64,000 nucleotides of DNA, from assembly GCA_024734495.1 (NCBI GenBank), contig JALMQS010000128.1, positions 18,593,079 through 18,657,078 of the forward strand. The letters run 5' to 3'. Origin of the DNA: Forficula auricularia (Eukaryota; Arthropoda; Insecta; Dermaptera; Forficulidae). The position numbers and the translations under genes were made by a program. Under the pieces are notes generated by a model. That model was not told where the DNA came from. It saw only the letters and a program-made list of their open reading frames with translations, and did not search any database. Below are positions 32,853 through 43,508 of this stretch, in pieces; position 1 is the first letter of the stretch; each line of letters starts with the position of its first letter.

Positions 32853-32995
32853 GTGAGACGAGGGGTGAACCTGCGATCTAATGTGTACACCTACTTCCAT
32901 TTCCAAGCAGAAGACAATAGATGAAGGGATGAATTCCAAAATAATCCCAAAGACGTGTACACCTAATTTCAATCACGGGTCACCTCTCGATGTGA
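32853..32995. mobile_element. MITE-like element, family D, copy D2
   Basis: GTGAGACGAGGGGTGAACC and GGTCACCTCTCGATGTGAG are imperfect terminal inverted repeats; inside TGTACACCTACTTCC, CCAAGCAGAAGACAATAG and GTGTACACCTAATTTC match D1 at 19683 in order. Confidence 0.75.
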
Positions 32996-34059
32996 GAGCA
33001 CTCATTCTGATTGAGTTTATTATACTTATCAAAATTAAAATGTAAGCAAATTTTAATAAAACTACAATTAAAAATTTCTTAGTTATTATTCGAGCAAAAG
33101 TCATCATATAAAAAATTCATAGAACAATTGAAATTTCTTATTGAGGGTCCTGCAGTTGAAAATAAAACTTATATTTGCAATTAAAATTGTTATGAAGGAC
33201 TAATTAGAGGGACTAAAAAAGTATTAAAATGAAGAAATATTTGACAAACTTACAAATTCTGAAAGGGTGTTGAAAAATCAATAAAAGATTGATTCTATTG
33301 GGGTTCCTAAAATTTTGAAGGGAGATTTAAACAACGAAATTCAACCCATGTCAAAATATTTTTAAATAATGTTTGCTATTTGCTTATTAAACCCATCCAA
33401 TTCCATTATATAATTGATTATTATAGATGAGAGAGAAATGAGATGAGAATATTTTTTAGCTATAATACAAAACTCATTCTGTAATAAAATTACAACCGCT
33501 ATTGGCCTCCAGGCAGAAGTTAGCCGATGTTAATAATATATATCGGATTAGCTGCTTAGCTAACTGCTGCTGGTACTGAATTTATATCTTTAACGTATTG
33601 ATTGGTTAAATAATGTTAAATTATTAGAGAGAGAGTAAGCCACCTGAGCCCCAGGCCTCACTACTGGTTTGGTTATTCATGTTTGTTAATAATAATAAAA
33701 ACTTATTTATTAAACTAAATTATGAGTTTGAGTAAGATGCGCACTATATTTTGTTAATCAATTATTCGTATAGCTATATATACCTATATTATAGGTATAT
33801 ATATAAAAAAGTTTTCTAAAATAAAATTATCAGCGTGCAACTTTAAATGGGAAACTGTCCCCGGCTTTTTTCCTGACTACGTTAGGTCATGTAACCCTCA
33901 GTTACTTTAGTATCGACCTTCTCCCAGTGGAGAATATATATACAATCTTATGGGAGAATATGCTAGTATATATAAGAGTATTTTTTATTTTTAATTTATT
34001 TTTGGTTTTTGGTAAATATATTCTTGAAAAAAACAAAATTTGATATATTTTTCTAATTA
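32996..34059. other. No gene recognised; short palindrome at 33776-33806
   Basis: TATATATACCTAT-ATT-ATAGGTATATATATA is a near-perfect hairpin. A GAGAGAGAG run lies at 33628-33636. Otherwise AT-rich. Confidence 0.5.
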
Positions 34060-35210
34060 CATCTATAAACCCTAATCTCAGTTCTGTTCTCACAGGAATT
34101 GATGGGGAGGTCTAAAGGAAGGTATAGTAGTTTCTGCCTTCTTGCTTTACAAATCCAGCTGGTTACGCTTTACTCACTTAACTGCTACCTCAGGCTGAAG
34201 ATGGCCAATAAGTTGAGACTATTTTAAAATAAAAGTACCTCCAGTGTACACTTTCATCTATTCCATGCAACCATTGCCTTGAAAAACTAAATAATCATAA
34301 TGCTAAAGTTATAGGAATCCAATAGTAATGTGGACATTCCAAGAAAGCTCAAATTTCAGAGAGGGACACCCATAATTGATATATTGTCACAAAATTCCAA
34401 TGAGTTTGAATCAAAGAAAATGTCAAGGAGGTTTCTATTTACTAGTATGCCTAGATATTAGACAATATTTTGTCTTACCCACATTAAAGTTCACCAAAAC
34501 TTGAGGTCCCCAATTTTGATGTCTGCATAAATTTAAATGAATCGAGGAAGCAATATCTCGGCGATTGTTTTGCAAGAATTGAGCGTTATATAGGGTACTA
34601 TCATTTGCGTAACAATGAATTGGATCGGGGGGAAAATTCAAAATGTCATTGCTATAGATAAGAAAGAAGTTGAGAGAAATGACAAAGCTCTGAGAAACTC
34701 CAGCATTAGTATAGAAGCGAGAGAATATTCCATCAAGAAATCTTCCAAGAGACTCGAGATGAAGCCAAAGGCGGGCAATTTGGCAAGGAGATATTTTGGC
34801 CAGAAATGATCGAAGGTCTTTGAAATGTTTAAAGCTAAAGTCTCTTTAGTGTAACTCAAGCGCATTATTCGATATATGAGTTGCACATGCTAGAATATCT
34901 GCCATGGACCTATATTCCCTAAGCCTTATCTCTCGAGGATTAAACTATTTGATTCCAAGTGCCGAATAATTTTATTGTTCATGATCATTTCCATGATTTT
35001 AGAAACAACCGAAGTGATAGCTTGCGATTGTACGGTATCTGGGGATATTCGAAGAATCCACCATTTTTTTAATTGGCTGAAATCTTGTAGATTGCATAAT
35101 AAAATTAACTTATCGAAAGTCAAGTTTCGACTGAAAATGAGAAAATCTTATGTGAATGCGCAACGGTTCGACACCTAGTTCGAAATGTTTTTCTCATTAG
35201 AAATATGGAT
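34060..35210 (-). pseudogene. LINE reverse transcriptase, dead copy
   Basis: Read on the minus strand from 35123 down: SVVSKIMEMIMNNKIIRHLE, SNSLILER (the entry to the RT fingers); then ETLALNISKTFDHFWPKYLL, AKLPAFGF (RT motif A region, where 'A x D x S K A F D' is usual; here Asn replaces the catalytic Asp); then after frame loss PIHCYANDSTL (motif C, where Y-A-D-D is usual; one Asp is Asn), NNRRDIASSIHLNL and NFNVGKTKYCLIS. A further trace follows to 34060. The ORF is broken into at least three frames and both catalytic sites are mutated. Jockey/CR1-like. It may belong to the same family as the C-terminal fragments at 30728 and 12455, but the parts do not overlap. Confidence 0.82.
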
Positions 35211-35855
35211 TTCAGGTGGTTTCAGCCGAAAGTTCTCTTTCTATAAGCAACATAAAAACATAAAACATGTTTGTTCAATCGAAATTAATTTAGTTTATAA
35301 TTATTTTCCATAAAAATAAAAAAAAAAAAAAAAAAAAAAACAGAAAAAAGAAGAATATTCCAAATCGAGTTCTTATCAGACTCTGACTCGTCCCCAAGTG
35401 ACTATACTATTATAGTAAGAATACCATGATCTGAAATAACCTTGTTATTTTTTTTTCGCACAGCAGCATATCATAATAATGGCCCCAGAAATAGACAAAC
35501 CAGAGCTGGTCATGGAATTCTTTAATTCTACTTTTTTTTAATTAAATTTTATCTTTTTATTTATTTGTTTATTATTTTTTCTATAAATATATAAGGAAAA
35601 AAACATATTTACCACTCTATGTGACAATAACATCATCAAAACTTGAGACCTAAATAATAATAATGTTTTTTTACACATGTTGATTAAATTAAAAATTGTT
35701 ATTTATTGTAAATTCGATATTTGTTAGATTGTCGCCTATAAATTAACAAACAAAATGCCAGGCATTTCAATAGTATTCTATCTAATATAAGGCTCATTTT
35801 GAAATCATTTCATAAAATCTTAAGCTGAAACTTTGGTGGTTATCATGTTAAACGG
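35211..35855. other. No gene; poly-A tract at 35312-35340
   Basis: A run of A from 35318 to 35340 (with one T at 35317) lies about 100 bp beyond the 5' side of the minus-strand LINE, so it is not that LINE's tail. It may be the tail of another, otherwise unrecognised plus-strand insertion. Confidence 0.5.
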
Positions 35856-35896
35856 CATTGAAATAATGATTTCAAAATTAGAAATCGAAACGTTAT
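35856..35896 (+). other. Possible decayed hammerhead-like motif
   Basis: A perfect stem GATTTC-aaaatta-GAAATC stands directly before GAAACGTT, as in the other families. Upstream the CUGANGA strand is only TTGAAATAAT, which does not fit. The element is single-copy here and not within a palindrome. Confidence 0.3.
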
Positions 35897-36399
35897 GAGG
35901 GTGTATTAAGTCTGACTTAGATTAAAATGGTTTTAATTTAATTCTTCAAAATTTTAAAATTACTAAATAATATATTATCTTGAACCAGCAATTTGCATTC
36001 CTGGTTTTCAAGATCTTATTATTAACCGCTTTATATAGGTAGTGCCGTAATTTTATCGTCATGTCTCCCCTCAAAAAAAGAATAGACATAATTTTTAAAG
36101 CAATCTAGAATGGTAAAAAATCACACTTTAGAGAAGATAAAAAGTAACTCTGCGAACTATCTGTAGTCTGTAGGTATTCTAGGGGTAGGGTTTACAGTCG
36201 CTTTAATCTACACCAACCAATCGATTTTAATTTAATGCAAGCAACACGACACGAATTGAGACATATTTGTAAAATCTCGTATAGGTACAAAAGACGTTTT
36301 GAGTTTAAATTTCGAAATTATTATTATTATTTATTATTTTCTTCTTTTTTCTTTCCCTATATTATATAATAATAAAGTAAATGTGAAATGTAATGCGTT

Positions 36400-36470
36400 A
36401 TGCCTAATGGCTAAAGCGCATGTCTTCCACCCAGAAAACACTGAATCTAATCCCCAAGGTTGCTGACATT
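36400..36470 (+). mobile_element. tRNA-like SINE head
   Basis: GTTATGCCTAATGGCTAAAG then CGCATGTCTTCCACCC resembles the D-arm (A box) and anticodon arm of a tRNA; CTGAATCTAATCCCCA stands where the B box (GGTTCGAATCC) should be, but is mutated. Followed by AT-rich sequence. A SINE relic rather than a gene. Confidence 0.5.
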
Positions 36471-37309
36471 TTACATACTCTTTACAATATGCTTAATTAT
36501 TTTAAACTTTTTATAGAGATAATCCTGGATCCAAATTAGCAAAATAATTAACACTAAAGGATTATTTTAAAACTTATTAAAAAGAAAAAATATATAAATT
36601 AAAAATAAAAAAAGATGAGAATGATTAATATTATTAAAAAGTATATATATTAATGTAAAGTCGCCTCATTTTGTGGGGTATAAAAATAAAAAAATAAAAA
36701 AAAAAAAGATTGAAAAATTATTTCTATTCGTTAAATTGGCATTGCATCCTATTTATTTTAATTTTCTTCTTCCCTCATTTCCTTCGAGACATTTTTTTTT
36801 TTTGGAAATCTAGTTAATTTGTCAAAATAAATTCTAATTATGCGACAAGAAAATTTCAATTTTAATTTGATATTTGCTATTTTTATCATAAAACCACATC
36901 ATATAACATTTGAAATTAGATTTCAATGTACTTATAAAAAGAAACACTTTTATCGATTCATTAATACTCATTCTCAAGATCATGTGTGTAGGTATATTTG
37001 TGTGTATGTGTTTGAATAAAGTTGACCCTAGATTTTTGTCTGCTGGCCAAATAACATATTTCAACTTGTAAAATATCCAAGTTTGAGAAATCAATTTTAT
37101 TTTTATTTAAATTTTAACTGAAACTTTACTGCCAATGATACTTTTTCTAAAACTATTCAATCAATTCAATTCAATTTTGTATAAGTATATTATAGTTTTT
37201 AATTTTTCTTATCCAATATACCAATAACAATATCGTGTTATCGATAATGAAATTATTCTGGTTATTAAAATTAAAATTTTCTTTTACACTAAAAAAATAG
37301 GGAGGCTTC
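36471..37309. other. AT-rich DNA, no gene
   Basis: A-rich runs at 36680-36710. The 86-codon minus frame at 36834-37094 looks like chance. Confidence 0.5.
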
Positions 37310-37500
37310 AGACGAAGAGTTTGGGACTAATGTGTTTATACAGTCAGGATTTGAAGAACTGCAGATTGTAATATCCTGGAAAAATAGAGCTAGGGAGAGT
37401 TCCTGTTCTTAGAAGTTATTGGGATAGACCGATAGACGAATTGACGAATGAGCTTTGGTTCTGAGCCTCTGGACTTTGACACTGGAATAGTAATTAGACA
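37310..37500 (-). pseudogene. LINE ORF2 C-terminal fragment
   Basis: Minus strand, across frames: KAHSSIRLSV, then PITSKNWNSL-like and FPGYYNLQFFKSRL-like segments, ordered as in 30779-30985 (ANTYIPMTSRNWNSLPS, FKS). DNA matches include GGGAGAGTTCC and GAAGTTATTGGGATA against GAAGTCATGGGGATA. Frameshifted and truncated. Confidence 0.55.
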
Positions 37501-37745
37501 AACTTGTGAAATGATTCTTCGATAAAAATCATCAGGTCCGGCGGAGGAATCAGAATTCTTAATATATTTTCTTAATTAGTTTATTAAGATTTTAAACTAC
37601 GTATTGATTGAAAGTACCTGTTTTTCATATGAAATTTAAATGGCTTTGTTCCTACTGGATATGTTAATTTTTAAAGGAGGTTGAATAAAATTCACTGGTT
37701 CTTTCCAGCAATTATTTTTATTAATTCAAGTGGTTAATCCAAATA

Positions 37746-37776
37746 TTTCGAGAGCACTACGGCATCTCTTCCTCAG
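37746..37776 (-). ncRNA. Hammerhead-like motif, family I, left arm
   Basis: Minus strand: CUGAGGA (37776-37770), A, stem GAGA...UCUC with an 11-base loop, GAAA, then UAUUU. CUGAGGA fits CUGANGA. There is no NUC; only AUU is available as a site. Confidence 0.35.
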
Positions 37777-37829
37777 TGGAAACCATCTCACCATGATGGG
37801 CCGGTGTATTGGTGAGATGATGGTTTCTA

Positions 37830-37860
37830 CTGAGGAAAAGATGCCGTAGTGCTCTCGAAA
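37830..37860 (+). ncRNA. Hammerhead-like motif, family I, right arm
   Basis: Plus strand: CUGAGGA 37830-37836, A, then AAGA (one change from the left arm) with UCUC, and GAAA 37857-37860. Mirror of 37746-37776. Confidence 0.35.
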
Positions 37861-38261
37861 TATTTGGATTAACCACTTGAATTAATAAAAAATTACTGAA
37901 AAGAAGCAGTTTAATTTTATTCATTCTCCTTAAAAAAAGTAATGTTTTTATTAAAATCAACGAGTTGAAAATACCTATTTACGGATATTTCTGATATTTA
38001 GTAATTTTCAAAAAAAATCCATTATATCTACACAATTTCATTTCTAAGAATGGTGTCTTATTTTATACATGTATGATGCATGTCTGAACGACATTTAGAA
38101 AACGTAGTTTAAAAACTTAGGTATAATTTATTATTTTATATATTCAAAGTCAAGTCCACATCTCGGTTAAGTGATCTCTTTATTTATTTATTTTTTTTTT
38201 TGAGAATTAAATGTCGATTCGTGTATAACTTGCTTATTAATATAATTTCATTTCTCTAAAT

Positions 38262-38557
38262 CACTGGTTCTCAAAACTTTTTTCCGCGTACCACTCAAAC
38301 AATATCTGACCATGTCACGTACCTACTTGAAGATGGTTTATATTTTTGACTAGAAAATTTTCCCTGCAAAATTCAAAAATATTACCCGTTTTTTTTTTAT
38401 TAATTGTTATAATTAACAAACAGACCTTTTGTTTATTCTTCTATTTTGTTTGTTTGTGAACTTATCAAATAATATTTAAATTTGATATAATAACGAGTAT
38501 ACCTAGGAATATTATATGTCCCACCGCTGGTGCGCACACCATAGTTGAAAACCGCTT
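38262..38557. mobile_element. Non-autonomous hAT-like element
   Basis: Starts CACTGGTTCTCAAAACTTTT, TTCCGCGTACCACT; ends GGTGCGCACACCATAGTTG, AAAACCGCTT. Ends of the type 'CAGTGGTTCTCAAA..TTTTT' with 'GTACCAC' and 'GTGCGCACACC' are usual for animal hAT elements. The 296-bp interior is AT-rich and non-coding. An 8-bp duplication is not clear. Confidence 0.6.
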
Positions 38558-38930
38558 CATTATATTAATCAACAACTCTGTTACTACTGACAAAACAATT
38601 TTTTTTCAAAGATTTCTTATAATTATTTTATTTTACATAATAATTGATAGAAATTGGGAAAATTTGATTTAAAATTATAATTATATTATATATTCGAAGA
38701 GTGATCTCGAATAAACCATCCCCACCGTTTTCTTTTATTTGCATGGTCTTATAAGTTTGAAATACTGAGACGATCATCGGATTTGAAGGGAAGAAAGTTA
38801 TGAGTTATGATTCAATAATCGAAATAAAGAAACTGATAATGAAACCAAATAGAAAAGAAATCACCATAATCTGTACAAATTGATTCTGATCAGTCGTTCG
38901 CTGGTTGCCTGGCCATCCATAAAATAAATG

Positions 38931-39166
38931 TGACGTCAACATGAGAATTATTTTATTCGTCCGCCGGGGGCGGACCCAAGCTTCTAGGTGGGGGAATTGA
39001 GGGGTGGTATGGTGCGGGTGGGAAGAGGGGAGGTGACGCGCGGTCCGAACAGGCCGCGGCGCAGCTCTGCATCTTGCATTGAGACTTGCGACGCGGACTC
39101 GAGCACATCTAACAGCACCATCGAAAGGGGGCTCTGCTGCAGACACAGCCGCTCTTCAGGGTGAGT
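38931..39166 (+). promoter_or_regulatory. GC-rich island: candidate promoter and first exon
   Basis: TGACGTCA (38931-38938), the perfect cAMP-response/CREB palindrome, opens the block, 10 bp after a TATA-like CATAAAATAAAT. It is followed by CCGCCGGGGGCGGACC (short GC palindrome) and GAGGTGACGCGCGGTCC. At 39152-39166 CTCTTCAGG|GTGAGTCA is a near-consensus splice donor. The frame before it is open for about 40 codons without an ATG (GSAADTAALQ), so a 5' UTR exon or a coding exon are both possible. DNA becomes AT-rich again right after the donor, like an intron. No downstream acceptor exon was identified. GC content contrasts sharply with the rest of the window. Confidence 0.4.
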
Positions 39167-40359
39167 CACCGTCGCATTTCACCCTATTTTACAGATTTTT
39201 CTGCACCCTGTGCATCGCATTTCACCAATCATATTTTTTCTATCACTTTTTTATGACTTTATAAGGAATCACTAAAATTGTATTTCGAGCCATGCGATGA
39301 ATTTTTTATGTATATATCTATTAATGATAATTTTTGCAAAATAACCACATAATTGTAATTTTTCTGATTAAAATGATTATTCAGTGATTAATTTACAAAA
39401 ATTATAATTAATAGCTTTAATATTTAAAATAAATTAACTGCATAACGTAATAAAATTTTGAAAATTGAAAGTGGAAGAAAAAATAATTTGTATAAAGAAA
39501 TGCATAGATTGCAGAAAAATTTACGAAATGCGATGTGATTAAAATTGTTATCATTGTTTCAAACACTAATTCGGTGAATGTTATCAAACTGCTTACCATA
39601 ATGACCATAGAAGTAGCGATGAAACGTTGTCTATTATAATCTAAGCAATTATAGTGCTTTTAAAATATCTATAAACCCCCAAAATTGTATTTATTTATTT
39701 ATTTTATTAAATATTGTAATTCTTTATTTTAATTACTAACAAGTAATTATTTTTAAAATACTTATAAAATAGATAAGTATAAATAACATTTTTTGGCAAT
39801 ATTTTCACATTTTAATAAGCATTATTTATTAGATGACCATATGTTACTAATAAAATACGTCTCGGCACCATCACCTTCTGGTTTCCCTCATTTTAAGAAA
39901 CAAATTCTCTCTGTGATCAACACAAACTTACGAGACTAATGAATTTTTTTTTGTGAAATCTTTGAAAAACTATTAATGACTAAATACCTAGATTTCAATC
40001 AAATTTGATTAACTTAGAAAACTAGAAAATAGAATATTCATTTTTAAATATTAAAAATAGCCAGTAAATTTATAAATAAAAATTTAATTTAATTATCTTC
40101 ACGATACATTATCATGAACATTAATTAAATAAATTAACTCCATTAATTCATTCACTTTGACTACTCTATAATATCTCCCAAGGATTCCATTATAATAATT
40201 AACTTAAATACTCACTATTTATTTTTTTAATTTTTCATTTCATTTAATTAATTTTCGTATAATGTAAAAGTGATGAACTTTATTTATTTTATTTATTTAG
40301 CTCCTGTTCATATTATTAAGAAAAAGACCCATTTTAAAAAATGAATTGGTTTCTCGTTT
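39167..40359. other. AT-rich DNA, intron-like
   Basis: Very AT-rich, frames short. If the donor at 39161 is real, this would be the start of an intron. Confidence 0.4.
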
Positions 40360-40560
40360 TGGGGGGCAATGGCGTGGAACATTTCCTCGACCTCCCCTTC
40401 TCACCACTTAAACTATTTATGCTTGATCTTCTCCCTTATTAATGTTTCCCTTGAAGCCCGCATTACATCCGACTTTTTCATTCAGGGTAATGGTCTTCTA
40501 AGGGTCTCATTGGATCAATAATCAGCCAAGGGGTTCTTTGGACATAATACCAATTAATCC
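40360..40560. promoter_or_regulatory. GC-richer block, candidate regulatory element
   Basis: TTTTGGGGGGCAATGGCGTG, CTCACCACTTAAACTATTTA and CCAAGGGGTTCTTTGG stand out from the flanking AT-rich DNA, with no open frame and no repeat match seen in the window. CACTTAA is an NK2-type homeodomain site. Composition only. Confidence 0.2.
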
Positions 40561-41155
40561 TATTTTTCTTTAAATTAAGCTAAACTGCCTGTCGACAATG
40601 ACGAAAGAAAGCCGTTTTCTTTCTTTTTTTGTACACTCTTGGTATACTTTTAATGCAAACCTTTAAGTATTATTGCCACATATTAAAACAAGTTATTTGT
40701 CCTTAAAGAATTTCTAACTAGAAGTAAAAAAAATATGCAAAATTCAATAAAGTTTCGTAGTTTCTTCTCTTATTTGTAAAGATATCTTCAAGTATTGATA
40801 AATGAAGCTAAATGTTAAAATCACTCAAGTTATCGATCCTTGGGTATTGAGGTACATGGTTTGAGAGTACACCCACTACTTGAAAGAGCCATCCATTCTC
40901 GAATCGAAAACAATTCCATAAAGTGGAAAGTTTATTTTTTAAATTTATTAAAAATTTAGGTAATATATATATTATATACCTACCTGCTCTAGACTCATAA
41001 ATCTCGTTAGGTGCTCCAGTCTTTTTGTACTTAAATACGCGTCTGATACAAAGCTCTGACTTGTATGGTGTGTAAAATTAATAAATATTTCATAACTTTA
41101 TAATTAATTAAACAAAATCATTTTTTCAAAAACAAAATTAACCAAAAATTGAAGG
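40561..41155. other. AT-rich DNA, no gene
   Basis: No feature seen apart from a TA-rich stretch at 40962-40982. Confidence 0.5.
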
Positions 41156-41183
41156 TTTCGTCTATCTATTCCTACTTCATCAG
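41156..41183 (-). other. Possible hammerhead-like motif, solo
   Basis: Minus strand: GCUGAUGA, A, GU...AC (2-bp stem only), GAAACCUUC. The spacing is right and both conserved strands are present, but stem II is almost absent and there is no second arm. Confidence 0.3.
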
Positions 41184-42802
41184 CAACATAGAATTTATTG
41201 TTTTAAATATAATGTTACCTACTAATAAAAATGTAACCAATTAAGATTTTTCCAAAAAATAATTTAGTATTTACAATGATTTAGTTCTATTTATTGAACT
41301 ATTAATTAAAAAGAGAATTCTTTAATCTTGAAAAATTTAACTATGAACGAGAGTCTTCATCTCCATTAATGTAACATTTTTAGAAGGATTTTCATACAGA
41401 TATTATATGACTTCCATGTCAGCCTCACCCTTTAGTCGAAATTTCTTTAGAATTGAAAATTCCGATGACAAATGTAAAAATAATTTGAAAATATAAAATA
41501 CAGAGCAAATAAAAAGTTAACCCCAGCTAAAAAGTTTCACTTCAAAATCTCCCTATACTTATCTAGTTAAAAAAACATTGCAGTCGATCTTTCAGTTTTG
41601 ACGCCCCTGGGCTCTCGGTCAACCACACCCTACCCTAACACTGGCCCTGCATTACTATACTTATTCACAACATCACAACAATTGGCGGATGGATATTTGC
41701 AGAAAAATTTCAACACTATGAACGAACACGCCTGTTGAAATGGAATTTTTTTTTTAAATATTTACATATATCATATAATCTCGCAAGTCCGCACATATTG
41801 GACATATTCAGATAAATAGCTAAGAAATCGTTGTATCTATGTGTGTAACTACATAGATAAATTTACGATGACATCATTTCTGAATATCCGGAAGGAATTA
41901 ATCAAAATTTTTAAATGATACGGCACACATTTTTAAGGGCAAACAATTTTTACATTCTTAAGTTTCTATATAAAACAAAAAAAAAAAAAAACTTTATTGT
42001 CGAAACAGTGATTGTCCATTCCCTTTTTATCAAAGACAAATAAAAATATACATTTGATATTTCAGGTATTTTTGAAGATAAAAGATACATAACTTTCGAT
42101 ATGACTCTGATTTGCACTTGACCTACTCATTTTTTTATTATTTGTTAAAATCAAATATATGAATACAATTTTTTTATTTGATAATTTTTTTACTGTTTCC
42201 GGAGCTGGTTGAATAATGAATTCAATCAAAAGCATCTTTATTAAAAATATTTCGTTATTCATTGTCAATTCCTGTTATACATTTAATAAAAAATTATTAG
42301 GTCATCATAATCAAAAAACATCAACGAATCCATCCATTTTGTGATAATTTAAGTCCTAGCTTAGTTTAAGGTTTGTTTGTGTTATATTAATAAAATTTGA
42401 GTAAATCTGGTGTTTGTTTAGCTTTATCTCAAACATGATTAAAGATTCTTTGAAAGTTTAAAGCACTGATCCACCTCCTCTTCAATTTAATCTGATAATG
42501 AGTGAAAATTATATTATGTATAATGCACTTTTACATATATATACATATATGTATATATTATGTCCTCAGGGGCGTCCGGGGAAAATTTTTTAAGGGGGCC
42601 AATATTTGGAGATAAATAGTAATTACATTATTAAAATATGTAATATTTTGAGTTTTTTTCCCAAGTAGTATAAAGATAAAAAGAAATTTTAAAATATAAA
42701 TTACTAGGTAGGTTTCACACAATATTATTATCCTATTAATTGACAAATAGGGCGATGAGGGGATCTCTCCTTAATTTTTACACTTTCGGTAGAAGAACAT
42801 AT
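41184..42802. other. No gene recognised
   Basis: C-rich stretch at 41600-41650 (GACGCCCCTGGGCTCTCGG, CACACCCTACCCTAACACTG). ATTTAAGTCCTAGCTTAGTT at 42348-42367 repeats at 43469. CAGGGGCGTCCGGGGAAAA at 42568-42587 resembles a transposon end, followed by TTACTAGGTAGGTTTCACAC (42700-42719), which matches a segment of family G. Confidence 0.45.
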
Positions 42803-43059
42803 AGAGCGGGTGGCGTATGATTATTTTTTGTGAATAAAAAAAAAAGAAATGTGAAATGTGAGCCAGGATTAATCCTGGCTCTCTCAGCCACCCGCTCTGA
42901 ATCTGAATTAATTTGTTCTGAAGCTGAAAATGTGTAAGATGTGTAAATAAATTTGTCTAATGCTCTTTTGTCTTTGTAAGAGGCAGCCCGCTCTTCGGAG
43001 GCCCAATAAACAAAATAATATATTTTAAAATTTCTTTTTACCTTTAAAACATGTTTCAC
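42803..43059 (-). other. Open frame with nested palindromes, unknown
   Basis: Two nested inverted repeats: AGAGCGGGTGGC (42803-42814) with GCCACCCGCTCT (42886-42897), and inside them a perfect 22-bp palindrome centred on GGATTAATCC (42859-42880). GGATTAATCC is two overlapping TAATCC sites, the type bound by Otx/Pitx/Bicoid homeodomains. The minus frame from 43059 (93 codons) includes YFVYWASEERAASYKDKRAL, DKFIYTSYTFSASEQINS, DSERVAERARINPGS: more protein-like than the neighbouring chance frames, but not recognised. Fragments of family G-like sequence (AGGTAGGTTTCAC, GTTTCACCTATAACC) lie on both sides, so it may be the core of an element. Confidence 0.35.
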
Positions 43060-43340
43060 CTATAACCTATACCATTCTCCCTTAACAAAACAAGTAGAAT
43101 ACACTATTAGAGTAGTGCTTAAAGAGAAAGACACACACGGTACATTAAGCATAATTTAGTGAGACCGAGCCGGAATTCAGGGCTGTTACAGAATTTTTTA
43201 TTCGATCCCATGGGGGGATGCCCCCTCTTGCCCCGTGTTTGTCAGCTTTATTTGAGTGCACTTTTTATCTTTCAATAATTAACAAAATAATTTTCTTTAA
43301 TCACAAAGTTCCCATAAAAGAAAGTCAAAGTCTAACCCCC

Positions 43341-43508
43341 GATTTCTCCAACCAAACAAACTTAAACTAATATGGCACATAACTTAACATTTAACTTCAA
43401 ACTAAATTGAATTTCCCCTAAGTATCATTGGTGAAATCACAATTTACCTTAAAAGTTGGTTTAAGGATAATTTAAGTCCTAACTTAGTTTAAGTTCTGTT
43501 GGTGAAAA
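43341..43508. mobile_element. MITE-like element J with about 28-bp inverted ends
   Basis: GATTTCTCCAACCAAACAAA then CTTAAACTAA at the left is mirrored by TTAGTTTAAG then TTCTGTTGGTGAAAAC at the right. Inside, AACTTCAAACTAAATTG and CATTGGTGAAATCAC. The right part recurs alone at 42340-42380. 168 bp, non-coding. Confidence 0.65.

Larger units (their letters stand above)
37670..37934. repeat. Foldback family I with core motifs
   Basis: Outer arms TTTAAAGGAGGTTGAATAAA against TTTTATTCATTCTCCTTAA; middle TTAATTCAAGTGGTTAATCC against GGATTAACCACTTGAATTAA; inner AAATATTTCGAGAGCACTAC against GTAGTGCTCTCGAAATATTT. The loop lies around CCATGATGGGCCGGTGT. Arms of about 130 bp, closely matching inside and more diverged outside. 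Confidence 0.88.

Noticed and set aside
35312..35340. Poly-A tail of the LINE at 34060-35210
   Set aside because: The LINE reads on the minus strand, so its tail would lie at low coordinates; this run is on the other side.
38805..39146. 113-codon minus-strand frame over the GC island
   Set aside because: Its N-terminal half is Arg/Ala/Pro-rich from the GC island and its C-terminal half hydrophobic from AT-rich DNA; this switch follows base composition, and the plus strand has the better splice signal.
42803..42897. Bacterial-type rho-independent terminator
   Set aside because: The window is eukaryotic; the hairpin is not followed by a T-run and is nested around a homeodomain-type site.
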